Below, in pieces: positions 52,259 through 61,899 of a stretch of 64,000 nucleotides of DNA (positions are counted from its first letter, which is position 1; each line of letters begins with the position of its first letter). The translations under genes were made by a program, and so were the position numbers. The notes under the pieces were generated by a model. It was not told the origin of the DNA, did not search any database, and saw nothing but the letters and a program-made list of their open reading frames with translations. The DNA is from Thalassospira marina (GTDB taxonomy: Bacteria; Pseudomonadota; Alphaproteobacteria; Rhodospirillales; Thalassospiraceae), in assembly GCF_002844375.1 (NCBI RefSeq), contig NZ_CP024199.1, positions 3,388,001 to 3,452,000 of the forward strand, in the 5' to 3' direction.

Positions 52259-54163
52259 ATGTCCGGCTCTGATCTCATTTCCATTGAAACGCTGTTTTCT
52301 GCGCCAGCTTTTTCCCGCGCGCAAATTTCACCTGATGGCCTCAACATCGCATATCTGGCGATCTGGTCTGGTCGACTGAACATTTTCGTACGCGGCGTTG
52401 ACGAGGGAAAACAAGAACCTCGCCGGATAACTGCCGACACCCATCGTAATATCGAAAGCTTCTGCTGGTCACCGGACTCGACGACGGTTCTCTTTGTGCA
52501 AGACACCAATGGTGATGAAAACTGGCACCTTCATCGTGTTGGTATTACAGACGACAAGGTGCGTCCGACGAACCTGACGCCGTTTCCCGGTGTGCGAGTG
52601 ATGGAATTCGCCTTCGATCCAGGCAATCCCAAAAAAATCTTTCTACAACTAAATGCTCGAAATCCTGCATTCATCGATTTGCACCGTCTCGATATAGAGA
52701 CAGGAATTCTTGAAGCCTTGGCAGAGAATCCGGGGCGCTTCGTGCGCTGGCTGGCGATATCAAGCGGCCTGCCTCACGCTATTATCGTGAATACCGAAAA
52801 GGATTATGAACTTGCCCGTTTCGAGGACGGGCAATTCACCCCCATCACAACCTTCGACGGAAACGATAATCCGCTCGGTCCCACCCCCTGCGTGCCTACA
52901 CCTGACGGGAAGAGTTTGTGGATTGGCTCGAACCGTGGAACCGACAGGACTCGACTAGTCTTGCTTGATCTTTCCTCCGGCACTGAACGTGAGGTCGACA
53001 GCCACCCCGTATTCGATCTCGATACGCCGCGCCCCGAAGCCGATCCCCGGTTCCCACCATGCCTTATTCTCAATCCTGTGTCAGGCGCGCTGCTGGGCGC
53101 ACGTTATCTTGGTGAGCGGCAGGTCATCCACGCGCTTGACGCGGATTTTGCCGAAGTGCTGACCAAGCTCAGGGCTTTGTCTGATGCCGAACCGGGATAC
53201 ATTTCCTGCGAAGCACAGGGAAGACGCTGGGTTGTCGAATTCACGAGCGATCGGGAACCAGGTGTGACCTGGTTTTACGATCACCAGACAGGAAAAGCCG
53301 AGATACTTGGACGCCGCCAGCCGACGCTTGATCCAGCGCTGCTGGCATCTGTTCGTCCGGTTGCTATCACCTCACGCGACGGACTGCGGATTCCGTGTCA
53401 TCTGACGCTTCCGCTGAATACACAGCAACGGAAGCTGCCGACTGTTCTGCTGGTCCACGGCGGGCCATGGTATCGCGATAGCGTCTGCTATGATCCTGAG
53501 GTGCAGTTCTTCGCCAGCCGGGGCTATGCCATTCTGCAGGTTAATTTCCGCGGCTCAACGGGCTATGGCAAAGCGCTCATGCAAGCGGCGAAAGGCGAAT
53601 TTGCAGGCCGAATGCATGACGATCTGATTGATGCGGTCGACTGGTGCATTTCCGAGGGGTTTACCGATCCGGACCGCGTGGCCATTTATGGCTGTTCCTA
53701 TGGCGGATATGCTGCTTTGGTGGGAGCCAGCTTTACTCCAGACCGTTTCGCCGCCGCCATTAGCTATTCCGGCATGTCTGACCTGCGCGTGCTTGTCGAA
53801 GGGGCCGTATCGTTTATTCGCGAAACTCTCGTGAACACCTATATCGCCTATATGGGCGACCCCGATATCGCAGAAGAAAATGCTGATATGCTGGCTCGCT
53901 CACCAATAAGCCGTCTTGATCAGATTCGTTGCCCACTGCTGGTTGTCCATGGCGCACAGGACGTACGAGTCAGCTTAGAGCAAGCGGTGACTGTGGTTGA
54001 TACGCTGCGGCTACGCGGCAATGAGGTGGAGTTTTTGCTGAAAAAGAAAGAAGGCCACTGGTTCATCAATCAGGATAGCAATCAGGAACTCTATCGAACG
54101 ATGGAAGCGTTTTTAGCTCTTCATATTGGTGACCTTCCAAAGCAGAATTCCCAAGCTTCATGA
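52259..54163 (+). CDS. S9 family (prolyl oligopeptidase-type) serine peptidase
   Basis: A 634-residue cytoplasmic peptidase. A beta-propeller (about 15-355) with SPDG-type blades is followed by an alpha/beta hydrolase domain (about 365-630). The triad is S480 in GCSYGGYA, D568 in HGAQDVRV and H600 in EGHWF; the oxyanion region is VHGGPWYRD. The glycine two before the serine is followed by Cys instead of the more common Trp or Gly. It cleaves short peptides, perhaps acyl- or dipeptides from the N-end. The ATG at 52259 has GAAGG upstream. A MerR gene follows at 10 bp. Codon choice differs from the flanks. Confidence 0.9.
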   Translation: MSGSDLISIETLFSAPAFSRAQISPDGLNIAYLAIWSGRLNIFVRGVDEGKQEPRRITADTHRNIESFCWSPDSTTVLFVQDTNGDENWHLHRVGITDDKVRPTNLTPFPGVRVMEFAFDPGNPKKIFLQLNARNPAFIDLHRLDIETGILEALAENPGRFVRWLAISSGLPHAIIVNTEKDYELARFEDGQFTPITTFDGNDNPLGPTPCVPTPDGKSLWIGSNRGTDRTRLVLLDLSSGTEREVDSHPVFDLDTPRPEADPRFPPCLILNPVSGALLGARYLGERQVIHALDADFAEVLTKLRALSDAEPGYISCEAQGRRWVVEFTSDREPGVTWFYDHQTGKAEILGRRQPTLDPALLASVRPVAITSRDGLRIPCHLTLPLNTQQRKLPTVLLVHGGPWYRDSVCYDPEVQFFASRGYAILQVNFRGSTGYGKALMQAAKGEFAGRMHDDLIDAVDWCISEGFTDPDRVAIYGCSYGGYAALVGASFTPDRFAAAISYSGMSDLRVLVEGAVSFIRETLVNTYIAYMGDPDIAEENADMLARSPISRLDQIRCPLLVVHGAQDVRVSLEQAVTVVDTLRLRGNEVEFLLKKKEGHWFINQDSNQELYRTMEAFLALHIGDLPKQNSQAS

Positions 54164-54173
54164 CAGGAGTCTC

Positions 54174-54947
54174 ATGCAGAGTAAGGACATCGCGAAACGT
54201 GCTGGCGTAACAGCTCGAACACTCAGGCATTATCATCAGATTGGCCTTCTGGCGGAGCCGGTCCGGGCTGCGAACGGTTATCGCCATTACACAATCCAGC
54301 ACCTGATCCGGCTTTTGCGCATCAAACGGCTTAGTGCTTTGGGGCTTACGCTCAGCGAACTTGCGCCTCTGCTCGAAGATGGCGATGCGCAGCGGTCCGA
54401 GATACTGGATCAATTGGATGCGTCGCTCGCCGACAAGATCGAGCGTCTGAACGAACAGAAGCAGCTTATTGCCACATTGCGTGGGGGAACTGGGCCGCTT
54501 GATGTTTCGCCGGAACTTGGAGCTGCGCTCTTCCCCCTTGAAACAGGCCGGTCGAACGATGCCAAGAACAGCGGGCGCGAACAGTCAACCCTTATCGACC
54601 AAATGGTCAATGCCAAGGGACGTCTAATCCTTTCGGAACTCTATAGCCGTCTAGCTGCTCCGGATATGGCTGAGATCGTGCTAACCCTTGGTCAACGTTT
54701 TGATCGTCTCGGTACTGACATAAATGACAGGGAAGTCCTGGAGCTTGTCGATGATTATATCCAGCACCTCGGCGACTGGATGAAAGAGTATAACGCGACG
54801 ATCAGTCAGTTTGCGCAAGCGGAAACGAACCTCGTGCTCTGGACGCATGCGCTCGAAGCAACCACGCCACAACAGCGCCGCGTGTTGACTGAAATCGGGC
54901 TTCGATTGATATCCAACGGTGGCTCGACTGGCGCTAGTGGAAATTGA
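54174..54947 (+). CDS. MerR family regulator with TipAS-like C-terminal domain
   Basis: A 257-residue regulator. The MerR helix-turn-helix is at 3-70 (SKDIAKRAGVTARTLRHYHQIGLLAEPVRAANGYRHY). A dimerising helix lies at about 80-115. The C-terminal helical region (about 150-250) resembles the drug-binding TipAS/antibiotic-recognition domain. The ATG at 54174 has AGGAG, ten bases after the peptidase stop, so they are co-transcribed. It may activate the peptidase in response to a peptide antibiotic or similar compound; the ligand is inferred only from the fold. Confidence 0.8.
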   Translation: MQSKDIAKRAGVTARTLRHYHQIGLLAEPVRAANGYRHYTIQHLIRLLRIKRLSALGLTLSELAPLLEDGDAQRSEILDQLDASLADKIERLNEQKQLIATLRGGTGPLDVSPELGAALFPLETGRSNDAKNSGREQSTLIDQMVNAKGRLILSELYSRLAAPDMAEIVLTLGQRFDRLGTDINDREVLELVDDYIQHLGDWMKEYNATISQFAQAETNLVLWTHALEATTPQQRRVLTEIGLRLISNGGSTGASGN

Positions 54948-55059
54948 ACGACCCCTTGTAAGCCCTCGTTCACCACGATCGACGTTCTTTTTCTACTGCC
55001 TCAATTTTGGAGGAGTTTTAAGAACTCAGATCAAGTGTCGGCAATTTATAATGCGAGCC

Positions 55060-55284
55060 TCAATAACTCATATCCAGCCCAAACCAGCGGACGAGTGCGA
55101 AGGTGACGAGTGCCACGACAAGTGCCGCCAAAATCAACAGCGCGGACATTTTGGCAATTGAGCGCAGGAGCGCTTTGCGGTCGCCCTTTTTGCCCTGATC
55201 GTAGTGCCATTTGATGGCAAAAAACATCGCGACACAGAGTGCGACGACCTTGAACGTACCAAAAGCGATCGGAACCCAATCCAT
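55060..55284 (-). CDS. Small two-helix membrane protein of unknown function
   Basis: A 74-residue protein. Two hydrophobic segments (about 4-23 and 47-66) flank a basic loop, WHYDQGKKGDRKALLRSIAK, so it is an inner-membrane hairpin with the loop probably in the cytoplasm. The coding look is good, but no family is recognised. It is convergent with the MerR gene and lies in the possible inserted segment. Confidence 0.65.
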   Translation of the reverse strand: MDWVPIAFGTFKVVALCVAMFFAIKWHYDQGKKGDRKALLRSIAKMSALLILAALVVALVTFALVRWFGLDMSY

Positions 55285-55615
55285 TTTTTAAAGACTCTCA
55301 TGTGCATCCGTTACAGGACTTATGGCCTTATCGTGCGCACCTGCCTACCCTTTATCGTGCAACGCTGATATGTAAGCATCCACAATAACTTAGCACATAT
55401 ACTCCGGGTTGGAGAGGGCGCTTTCGGACACAATTATGGCTTCGCAGACACCTTCCATACAATGCTGTGCACCTTGTAATTCACCCCGTCGAGTCCCGAA
55501 AATTCGCCGCTGGAATGCCCCCTATCCATATCCCCACTGGTCATCTGCAATTTCCGGATTAAGTTCGTCACAAGAACGATTTAAACGGGAAACACAAACA
55601 GGCAGGTGAGATGTC
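55285..55615. other. Intergenic region before dihydroxyacetone kinase
   Basis: The 331-bp gap lies at the right edge of the putative acquired segment. It contains GGAGAGG near 55413, reminiscent of the tRNA-Ser start but too short to be an attachment site. The ribosome site AGGTGAG for dhaK is at its end. No gene seen. Confidence 0.4.
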
Positions 55616-57313
55616 ATGTCCAAGAAGCTGATCAATAATCCGAAGAATGTTGTTCGCGAGATGCTTGAAGGGGTGGTAGACAGCACCGAGGGGCTGGCAT
55701 TGCTGGCGCACGCAAATGTGGTGTTGCAGGCAGACCTGCCCGAACCTGACCAGCGCCCGGTTGCGATTATTTCAGGCGGGGGCAGCGGGCATGAACCGGC
55801 CCATGCCGGATATGTCGGCAAGGGCATGTTAAGTGCGGCTGTGGCAGGTGATGTTTTTACATCCCCCTCGACCGATGCGGTTTTACATGCCATTCGCGCC
55901 TGCGCCGGGCCTGCCGGGGCGGTTTTGATTGTTAAAAACTATACCGGCGACCGGCTTAATTTTGGTCTGGCGGCCGAACTGGCGCAGACGGAGGGTATTC
56001 CGGTTGAAATCGTCGTCGTTGCCGATGATGTTTCCCTGCATCAAACCGTTAGCGAGGATCGCCGTCGCGGTATTGCGGGCACGGTGCTGATCCATAAAAT
56101 TGCCGGGGCAGCGGCCGCCGCGGGCAAGTCCCTTGCCGAAATTGCCGATATTGCCCGCAAAGCTGCTGGCGACCTTGGCTCCATGGGGGTCGCACTGGGG
56201 GCCTGCACCCTGCCCGGCGCAAAGGAAGCCGGTTTCACCCTTGATAAAGACGAAATTGAACTGGGCCTGGGCATTCACGGTGAAAAGGGCGTGGAACGGC
56301 GCAAGATCGCCTCGGCAGATGACCTATGCGAAACCATCCTGAAAACCATTATCGAGGATCGCAAGATTGCCAAGTCTGACCGCGTTGCCCTGCTGGTGAA
56401 TGGGTTGGGGGCAACATCAGCGCTGGAACTTGCGATTATGGCACGTGGGGCCATCGCCTATTTGCGCGAAAATGGCATTACGGTGGAGCGGGTGTGGAAC
56501 GGAACCCTGTTAAGCGCGCTTGATATGCCGGGCTGTTCGCTTTCGCTTTTGAAACTTGATGATGAACGCGCAGAGCTACTGGATGCACCAACATCCGCCA
56601 GCACCTGGCCGGGACAGGGCCGCATCAGCCAGAAACGCCAAGAAATTGCCGATCCCAAAGGCAGCAGCGATGACATCACCTATCCCGACGCCGGGCCGCT
56701 GGCACAGCAGATTGAAACCATCGCCCATGCCGTTGCCCAAAAGCTGAAGGCCGAAGAACCCCACCTGACCGACCTGGACACCAAGGCCGGCGATGGTGAT
56801 TTGGGTGCCAGCCTGGAACGCGGGGCAGATGCCATTTTGGCCCTGCCAAACAAGGCATGGGCCACCCCGGCCACCGCCCTGATTGCTACGGGCAATGCGC
56901 TGCGCAAGGCCATTGCCGGTAGTTCCGGCCCGTTTTACGCCAATGCCCTGATCCGTGCAGGCCGCCATTTGCAGGATGATGCGGAACCAACAGCCGCACA
57001 ATGGGCCGATGCCTTTGAAACCGGGGCCAAAGCGATTGCCGAACTGGGCGGTGCGAAAGAAGGCGACCGCACGATGCTCGACGCCCTGCTGCCCGCTGCC
57101 AAAGCCTTTAACGACGCCACAAAGGCCGGAAAACCCGCCAAAGAAGCCTGGCAGGCGGCCTGTGATGCCGCGCGCAAAGGGGCAGACAGCACCGCCGATA
57201 TGACGCCGGAGCTGGGCCGGGCAAGTTACCTTGGTGATCGTGCTGTTGGCGTGCCTGACGGCGGGGCCGTAGCTGTTGCCATCTGGATGCAGGAAATCGC
57301 CGATAACCTGTAA
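55616..57313 (+). CDS. ATP-dependent dihydroxyacetone kinase (fused DhaK-DhaL)
   Basis: A 565-residue two-domain kinase. The K domain (about 1-330) has SGGGSGHEPAH and the substrate-binding histidine H221 in GLGIHGEKG, which forms a hemiaminal with dihydroxyacetone. The L domain (about 360-563) has LDTKAGDGDLG with three aspartates (D388, D393, D395) for ATP-magnesium binding. The fusion means it uses ATP instead of the PTS-dependent DhaM. Glyceraldehyde or a triose derivative is also possible. Upstream of a D-2-hydroxyacid dehydrogenase gene, 212 bp apart. Confidence 0.92.
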   Translation: MSKKLINNPKNVVREMLEGVVDSTEGLALLAHANVVLQADLPEPDQRPVAIISGGGSGHEPAHAGYVGKGMLSAAVAGDVFTSPSTDAVLHAIRACAGPAGAVLIVKNYTGDRLNFGLAAELAQTEGIPVEIVVVADDVSLHQTVSEDRRRGIAGTVLIHKIAGAAAAAGKSLAEIADIARKAAGDLGSMGVALGACTLPGAKEAGFTLDKDEIELGLGIHGEKGVERRKIASADDLCETILKTIIEDRKIAKSDRVALLVNGLGATSALELAIMARGAIAYLRENGITVERVWNGTLLSALDMPGCSLSLLKLDDERAELLDAPTSASTWPGQGRISQKRQEIADPKGSSDDITYPDAGPLAQQIETIAHAVAQKLKAEEPHLTDLDTKAGDGDLGASLERGADAILALPNKAWATPATALIATGNALRKAIAGSSGPFYANALIRAGRHLQDDAEPTAAQWADAFETGAKAIAELGGAKEGDRTMLDALLPAAKAFNDATKAGKPAKEAWQAACDAARKGADSTADMTPELGRASYLGDRAVGVPDGGAVAVAIWMQEIADNL

Positions 57314-57358
57314 TGGCGGATTTTGCCAGCACCGGCAAATATTACGCAATACCGGGTT

Positions 57359-57387
57359 GGCTTTGGCATTTTCACCTTGCCAAAGCC
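57359..57387. repeat. Hairpin after dihydroxyacetone kinase
   Basis: Perfect 10-base arms GGCTTTGGCA and TGCCAAAGCC with a nine-base loop. No T run follows, so termination is uncertain; it could protect the 3' end of the kinase mRNA. Confidence 0.5.
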
Positions 57388-57525
57388 GCCCGGATGCCGG
57401 TCCGGGAATACGGCACCATCGCCCACATCAGCATCCCCAATTGATAACAGATTGCAAAAACGCGTGACAAACGGGTGATTTCATCGGTTGATAAGGGCAG
57501 GAACGTCCAACACACTGGATCAGCC

Positions 57526-58473
57526 ATGAAAATCGCCATTCTTGATGACTATCAGAACCTTGCCCTGCAATCGGCCGATTGGTCGGCACTGCACAAGCAG
57601 GCGGAAATTACCGTTTTCCACGACACAATCACCAGCGAGGATGACCTGGCAGCCCGCCTGGCACCGTTTGATGTTTTGTGCATCATGCGTGAACGCACGC
57701 CACTGCCCGGCACGCTTTTGGACCGACTTTCAAACCTGAAGCTGATTGTGACCACCGGCAAACGCAATGATGCGATTGATATGGAGGGCGCAACGCGCAA
57801 CGGCATGACTGTTTGCGGCACCGAAAGCCCGTCTACCGCCACGCCGGAACTGACCTTTGCCCTGATGCTGGGCCTGGCACGCGGCATTGTGCCGGAAAAT
57901 ACATCCATGAAACAGGGTGGCTGGCAGATTGGCCTGGGGCAGGATTTGGCAGGGTCCACACTGGGTGTTATCGGGTTGGGGCGCCTTGGTGGCAAGGTTG
58001 CACAAATTGCCCAAGCCTTTGGCATGAAGGTTATTGCCTGGTCAGAAAACCTGACGGCGGATCGCTGTGCTGAACTGGGCGTTACCTATGCCAGCAAGGA
58101 TGAATTGCTGGCGCAAAGTGATTTCATCACCATCCATCAGCGCCTGTCAGACCGCACGATTGACCTGATCACCGCATCGGATTTCGCCAAAATGAAATCC
58201 AGCGCCTTTTTGATCAACACGTCGCGCGGGCCGATCGTCAATGCCGCTGATTTGATTGAGGCTGCCAATAAAGGCACCATCGCCGGGGCCGGTATTGATG
58301 TCTATGACGAAGAACCCCTGCCTGCCGACCACCCGTTGCGGACATGCAAAAACCTGCTGCTGACCCCGCATCTGGGTTATGTCACACGCAATACCTGGAA
58401 AGTCTTTTATGGCCAGACGGTTGAAGCCGTTGAAGCTTGGCTGAAAAACGAGCCGATCCGGGTGGTGAAATAG
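57526..58473 (+). CDS. D-2-hydroxyacid dehydrogenase family protein
   Basis: A 315-residue NAD(P)-dependent enzyme oxidising a D-2-hydroxy acid or reducing a 2-oxo acid. The Rossmann motif GLGRLGG begins at residue 150. The catalytic triad is R234 in NTSRG, E263 in DEEP and H282 in TPHLGY. The frame extends to 57475, but MKIAILDD at 57526 is the normal N-terminus. Found between the triose kinase and the tct transporter, so its substrate could be imported by that system. Confidence 0.9.
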   Translation: MKIAILDDYQNLALQSADWSALHKQAEITVFHDTITSEDDLAARLAPFDVLCIMRERTPLPGTLLDRLSNLKLIVTTGKRNDAIDMEGATRNGMTVCGTESPSTATPELTFALMLGLARGIVPENTSMKQGGWQIGLGQDLAGSTLGVIGLGRLGGKVAQIAQAFGMKVIAWSENLTADRCAELGVTYASKDELLAQSDFITIHQRLSDRTIDLITASDFAKMKSSAFLINTSRGPIVNAADLIEAANKGTIAGAGIDVYDEEPLPADHPLRTCKNLLLTPHLGYVTRNTWKVFYGQTVEAVEAWLKNEPIRVVK

Positions 58474-59358
58474 CAGGGAACGCAAAATAACCCTGTTAAA
58501 ACAATAACCTGAAACTGCGTTCTCCATACAAGAACAGGGGGGACGCCAAACGCGCATAGCCGCCGCCAATGCGGCTTGTTATTGTCGCCGCGTCAAACGG
58601 CAATCGTTACGAATTCGCGAACGGTTTCAGTATTTTGGCCCATTTCGCCCCCGACCACCGCCCGGTCGGCGCGAAACAGCAGGCCCGGAACCCGACTGCG
58701 ATATCGCTGATGCCGTTACTGGCAATTGATATGCAGCCATCACTGGCGCAAGACCAGATCAGGCAGAAGGTCGATCCCACCCCGACCTTCTGCCTTTTCT
58801 TTGCCTGCATCCCGGCAAAATCCCCCATTGGCGCAAATCAAACCCACCGCAAAAGACGCCGCCCCCACCAATTCAATGACCGCCCCCACAGCCAAGGCCC
58901 CAAAGAACGGTCATTTTCAGGCTTTTCCTACCTGCATCCACAAAGCCAAAAAGAAAACCACTTAGAATTTTCTTATACCGTTTGTCATACATTCTATTAG
59001 CAGTTTCCGCCGCGATCAGGCAAACCAGACACATAAACAAACCAAAAAATGGCGGTAAACAAGCTTCATCAAAGGGAGTATCGTCGCAGTCAGAACAGCG
59101 ACAGATTATTACCCGGCGTTTTGCAATTACAAATAACCGCCATACGGAAACGAAAAACTTATGCCTGAACCGCTGTAAGCAAAACAGGCATTGGTTGCCA
59201 ATCAGGAACAAGGTCATGACCGAATTCGCCGTTACCGGCATGAATGTTTCGGCGCCTGCGGTCGCGCCCCCACCCGCCCTGTGCCAGCAGATCCTGTCGG
59301 CATTTTGCCCTGCAGGTTCCCCAATGTGCCTTTCCCTGCCCAACTGCCGGAGCCATTC
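58474..59358. other. Long intergenic region with an orphan terminator
   Basis: An 885-bp gap, by far the longest in the window. Frames inside it do not look like proteins. It contains a strong plus-strand terminator at 58761-58800, nearly 290 bases after the nearest upstream gene. Right of that is AT-rich sequence that should hold the tct promoter. The left half may carry a small RNA. Confidence 0.5.
58761..58800 (+). terminator. Strong orphan terminator
   Basis: Perfect 13-bp arms AGGCAGAAGGTCG and CGACCTTCTGCCT with a nine-base loop, followed by TTTCTTT. It lies 288 bases after the D-2-hydroxyacid dehydrogenase stop and could end that transcript late or end an unrecognised RNA. Confidence 0.85.
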
Positions 59359-60858
59359 ATGAGCAGCATTATGGATGCCTTCGCCGTTATCTTCAGTTTT
59401 TCCGGCCTTGCCTGTCTGATTGCCGGCACCGTTGTGGGTGTGGTTGTTGGCGCGTTGCCGGGTCTTGGCCCGTCTATCGGCATTACGCTTCTTATTCCCT
59501 TTACCTATAATATGCCGCCCGAACTTAGCATGCTGTTGCTGGTCGCCCTTTATATGGCGGCGGAATATGGCGGGTCGGTCAGTGCGATTTTGCTGTCAAC
59601 GCCCGGCACGGCAGCCGCTGCTGCCACCGCGATTGATGGTTACGCCATGACCCGCAAGGGCGAAGCCAACCAGGCGCTGGCCGTATCATTAAATGCATCC
59701 TGTGTCGGTGGTCTTGTCGGGGCCTTTGCCCTGCTGGTACTGGCAAAACCGCTGGCATCGGTTGCGCTCGAATTTGGCCCGGCAGCGTATTTTTCCGTCG
59801 GTCTGTTCGGCCTTACATCGGTTGCATCGCTTTCTAGCGGGTCGCTGGTCAAGGGGCTGATCGCCGGGGCCTTTGGCCTGGCCATTGCCACGATTGGCAT
59901 TGACCCGATATCTGGCGTGCCGCGTTTTACCTTTGGTGTGCCTGAACTGTTTGAAGGCATCCCGTTTTTAACTGCACTGATTGGCCTTTTTGCCGTGTCC
60001 GAGGCCTTCAGCCTAGCCGAAGGCGGCAAAACCGAAACCCACAGCATGGCCCCCAAAGTGCGCTTTGCCCTGCTGTCGATGACGCAATGGCGCAAACTGG
60101 GCAGCACGATTGCCTCGGGTTCGATTATCGGCACGCTTCTGGGCATTCTGCCCGGCGTTGGCGGCAATATTGCCTGCTGGGTGTCCTATGATTTTTCCCG
60201 GCGCCGGTCAAAAACGCCGGATGAATTTGGCAAAGGCGCCCCCGAAGGCGTTGCCGCCCCGGAATCTGCCAACAATGCCACGGTTGGGGGTGCGATGATC
60301 CCGCTGATGGCACTGGGTGTGCCGGGTTCCCCCACCACGGCGGTTCTGGTTGGCGCATTGATCCTGCATGGTCTGCGCCCGGGGCCGGAGCTTTTTGCCA
60401 GCGAACCGGTGCTGGTCAATACCGTGCTGTGGGGCCTTGCCATGACATCGGTCGCCCTGTTTTTCGTTGGCTCCATGCTGCTGCCGGTCTGGGGCTGGGT
60501 ATTGCGCCTGTCCAATTCCGTGATTGCGGTTGGCATTGGCTGCATGGCGATGCTGGGTGCCTTCGCGCTGCGTAACCTGATGTTTGATGTCTATATGACC
60601 ATCGCCTTTGGCATTCTGGGTTACATCCTCAAGAAATTCAAAATCCCGATGGCCCCGATCATTCTTTCCATGGTGCTGGGTTATTTGATCGAAACCAATT
60701 ATCGCACCGCCCTTGTCACATCCCATGGCGATTACGCGATCTTTGTGACCTCGCCGCTCAGCCTGCTTTTCCTAGTGCTAAGCGCCATCAGCCTGTTGCT
60801 GCCCGTTTGGGGCAAAATCAAATCACGGCGTCAGGCAACCACCAACCAGTCTGCCTAA
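59359..60858 (+). CDS. tctA: Tripartite tricarboxylate transporter large permease TctA
   Basis: A 499-residue inner-membrane protein with about 11-12 hydrophobic segments. GALPGLGPSIGITLLIPFTYNMPPELSM and YGGSVSAILLSTPGTAAAAATAIDGYAM, then NNATVGGAMIPLMALGVPGSPTTAV, are the family signatures. It forms the main channel of a binding-protein-dependent secondary transporter. ATG at 59359 follows GGAG. The following genes encode the binding protein and small subunit in the order A-C-B. Confidence 0.93.
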   Translation: MSSIMDAFAVIFSFSGLACLIAGTVVGVVVGALPGLGPSIGITLLIPFTYNMPPELSMLLLVALYMAAEYGGSVSAILLSTPGTAAAAATAIDGYAMTRKGEANQALAVSLNASCVGGLVGAFALLVLAKPLASVALEFGPAAYFSVGLFGLTSVASLSSGSLVKGLIAGAFGLAIATIGIDPISGVPRFTFGVPELFEGIPFLTALIGLFAVSEAFSLAEGGKTETHSMAPKVRFALLSMTQWRKLGSTIASGSIIGTLLGILPGVGGNIACWVSYDFSRRRSKTPDEFGKGAPEGVAAPESANNATVGGAMIPLMALGVPGSPTTAVLVGALILHGLRPGPELFASEPVLVNTVLWGLAMTSVALFFVGSMLLPVWGWVLRLSNSVIAVGIGCMAMLGAFALRNLMFDVYMTIAFGILGYILKKFKIPMAPIILSMVLGYLIETNYRTALVTSHGDYAIFVTSPLSLLFLVLSAISLLLPVWGKIKSRRQATTNQSA

Positions 60859-60883
60859 AACAAAAAACCGGGAGGAAGAAAAC

Positions 60884-61846
60884 ATGTCTTCAAAACTATC
60901 GAAAATGCTCTCCACCGCTGTCTTTGGTGCCGTGCTTGGCACCGCGGCCCTGGCCCATGCTGCTGATTTCCCCGAACACCGGGTTAACCTGGTTGTCTGG
61001 GCGGGTGCGGGTGGCGCGCTTGATACCTATGGCCGTGAACTTTCCAAACTGCTGGATGAACAGGCAGGCTGGGAAACCAAGGTGGTGAACCGTCCGGGCG
61101 GCAGTGGTTCGGTTGGCATGTCCTATGTGCTCAACCAGCCAGCGGACGGTTATAACATTCTGGTTCATACCAGCACGCTGACCTTTAGCATCGCGCGCAA
61201 CCTGATGCCCTATAAGCTGGATGATCTGCGCTTTGTCCGTGCCATGCAGGGTGAACCATCTGCCCTCGCCGTTCGCAAGGATGCCAAGTTGAATTCGGCA
61301 AAGGATTTTGTCGATGCCATGAAAAAAGACCCGAAAGGTCTGCGCGTGGGTGGCTATGGCACCGGCGGGTTCCATCAATATATGCTGTATCAGTTCATGC
61401 GCGCCGAGGATTTTGAAGCAGGCTGGATTCCGTTTGATGCATCGGGCAAGGTTGCACTCGGCCTGATGGGCGATCACCTTGATGCCGCGATGATGACACC
61501 CTCGAGCGGCCTGTCACAGGTTGAAAGCGGCGATATCCGCCTTCTGGGCATTTCCACCGATGAACGCTCCAGCTACTTCCCAGATGTGCCGACCTTCAAG
61601 GAACAGGGCATTGATCTGGACGGCATGGTCTGGCGCGGCGTGTCGGTCAAGGCCGGTACGCCCGATGATGTGGTTGCCAGCATCCAGGCCGCATTGGACA
61701 AAGTCCAGGCCAGCGATGAATGGAAAACCTTCATGCAGCAGCAAAAGCAGGAAGACCTTGCCATCAAGGACGGTGATTTCCGTGACATGGCACAAAAGCA
61801 GCTTGATACCCAGTCAGCCTTCCTCAAGGAAGCCGGCTTTAACTAA
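60884..61846 (+). CDS. tctC: Tripartite tricarboxylate transporter binding protein TctC
   Basis: A 320-residue periplasmic receptor. A signal peptide is cut near LAHAADFP. NRPGGSGSVGMSYVLNQPADGYNIL is the carboxylate-binding region, and VGGYGTGGFHQYM and VSVKAGTPDDVVASIQAALDKV are typical of the Bug family. It delivers a carboxylic acid to TctA/TctB; which acid is not evident. Starts 25 bases after tctA with GGGAGG. Confidence 0.93.
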   Translation: MSSKLSKMLSTAVFGAVLGTAALAHAADFPEHRVNLVVWAGAGGALDTYGRELSKLLDEQAGWETKVVNRPGGSGSVGMSYVLNQPADGYNILVHTSTLTFSIARNLMPYKLDDLRFVRAMQGEPSALAVRKDAKLNSAKDFVDAMKKDPKGLRVGGYGTGGFHQYMLYQFMRAEDFEAGWIPFDASGKVALGLMGDHLDAAMMTPSSGLSQVESGDIRLLGISTDERSSYFPDVPTFKEQGIDLDGMVWRGVSVKAGTPDDVVASIQAALDKVQASDEWKTFMQQQKQEDLAIKDGDFRDMAQKQLDTQSAFLKEAGFN

Positions 61847-61860
61847 AAGCATTGATCCGC

Positions 61861-61882
61861 GCTGCGGCCTTCGGGCCGCAGC
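61861..61882 (+). repeat. UUCG hairpin between tctC and tctB
   Basis: Perfect nine-base arms GCTGCGGCC and GGCCGCAGC with the extra-stable TTCG tetraloop, 14 bases after tctC. There is no T run, so it is more likely an mRNA-stabilising or processing element that raises tctC mRNA over tctB. Confidence 0.6.
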
Positions 61883-61899
61883 CTAGCCATGGTGCTGTC

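Noticed and set aside
55405..55420. GGAGAGG near 55413 as a possible attachment site matching tRNA-Ser
   Set aside because: Only about seven to eight bases match, and a true repeat of the tRNA 3' end was not found.
58569..59000. A 143-residue plus-strand frame in the long gap before tctA
   Set aside because: It runs through the strong terminator hairpin and has no protein-like pattern.
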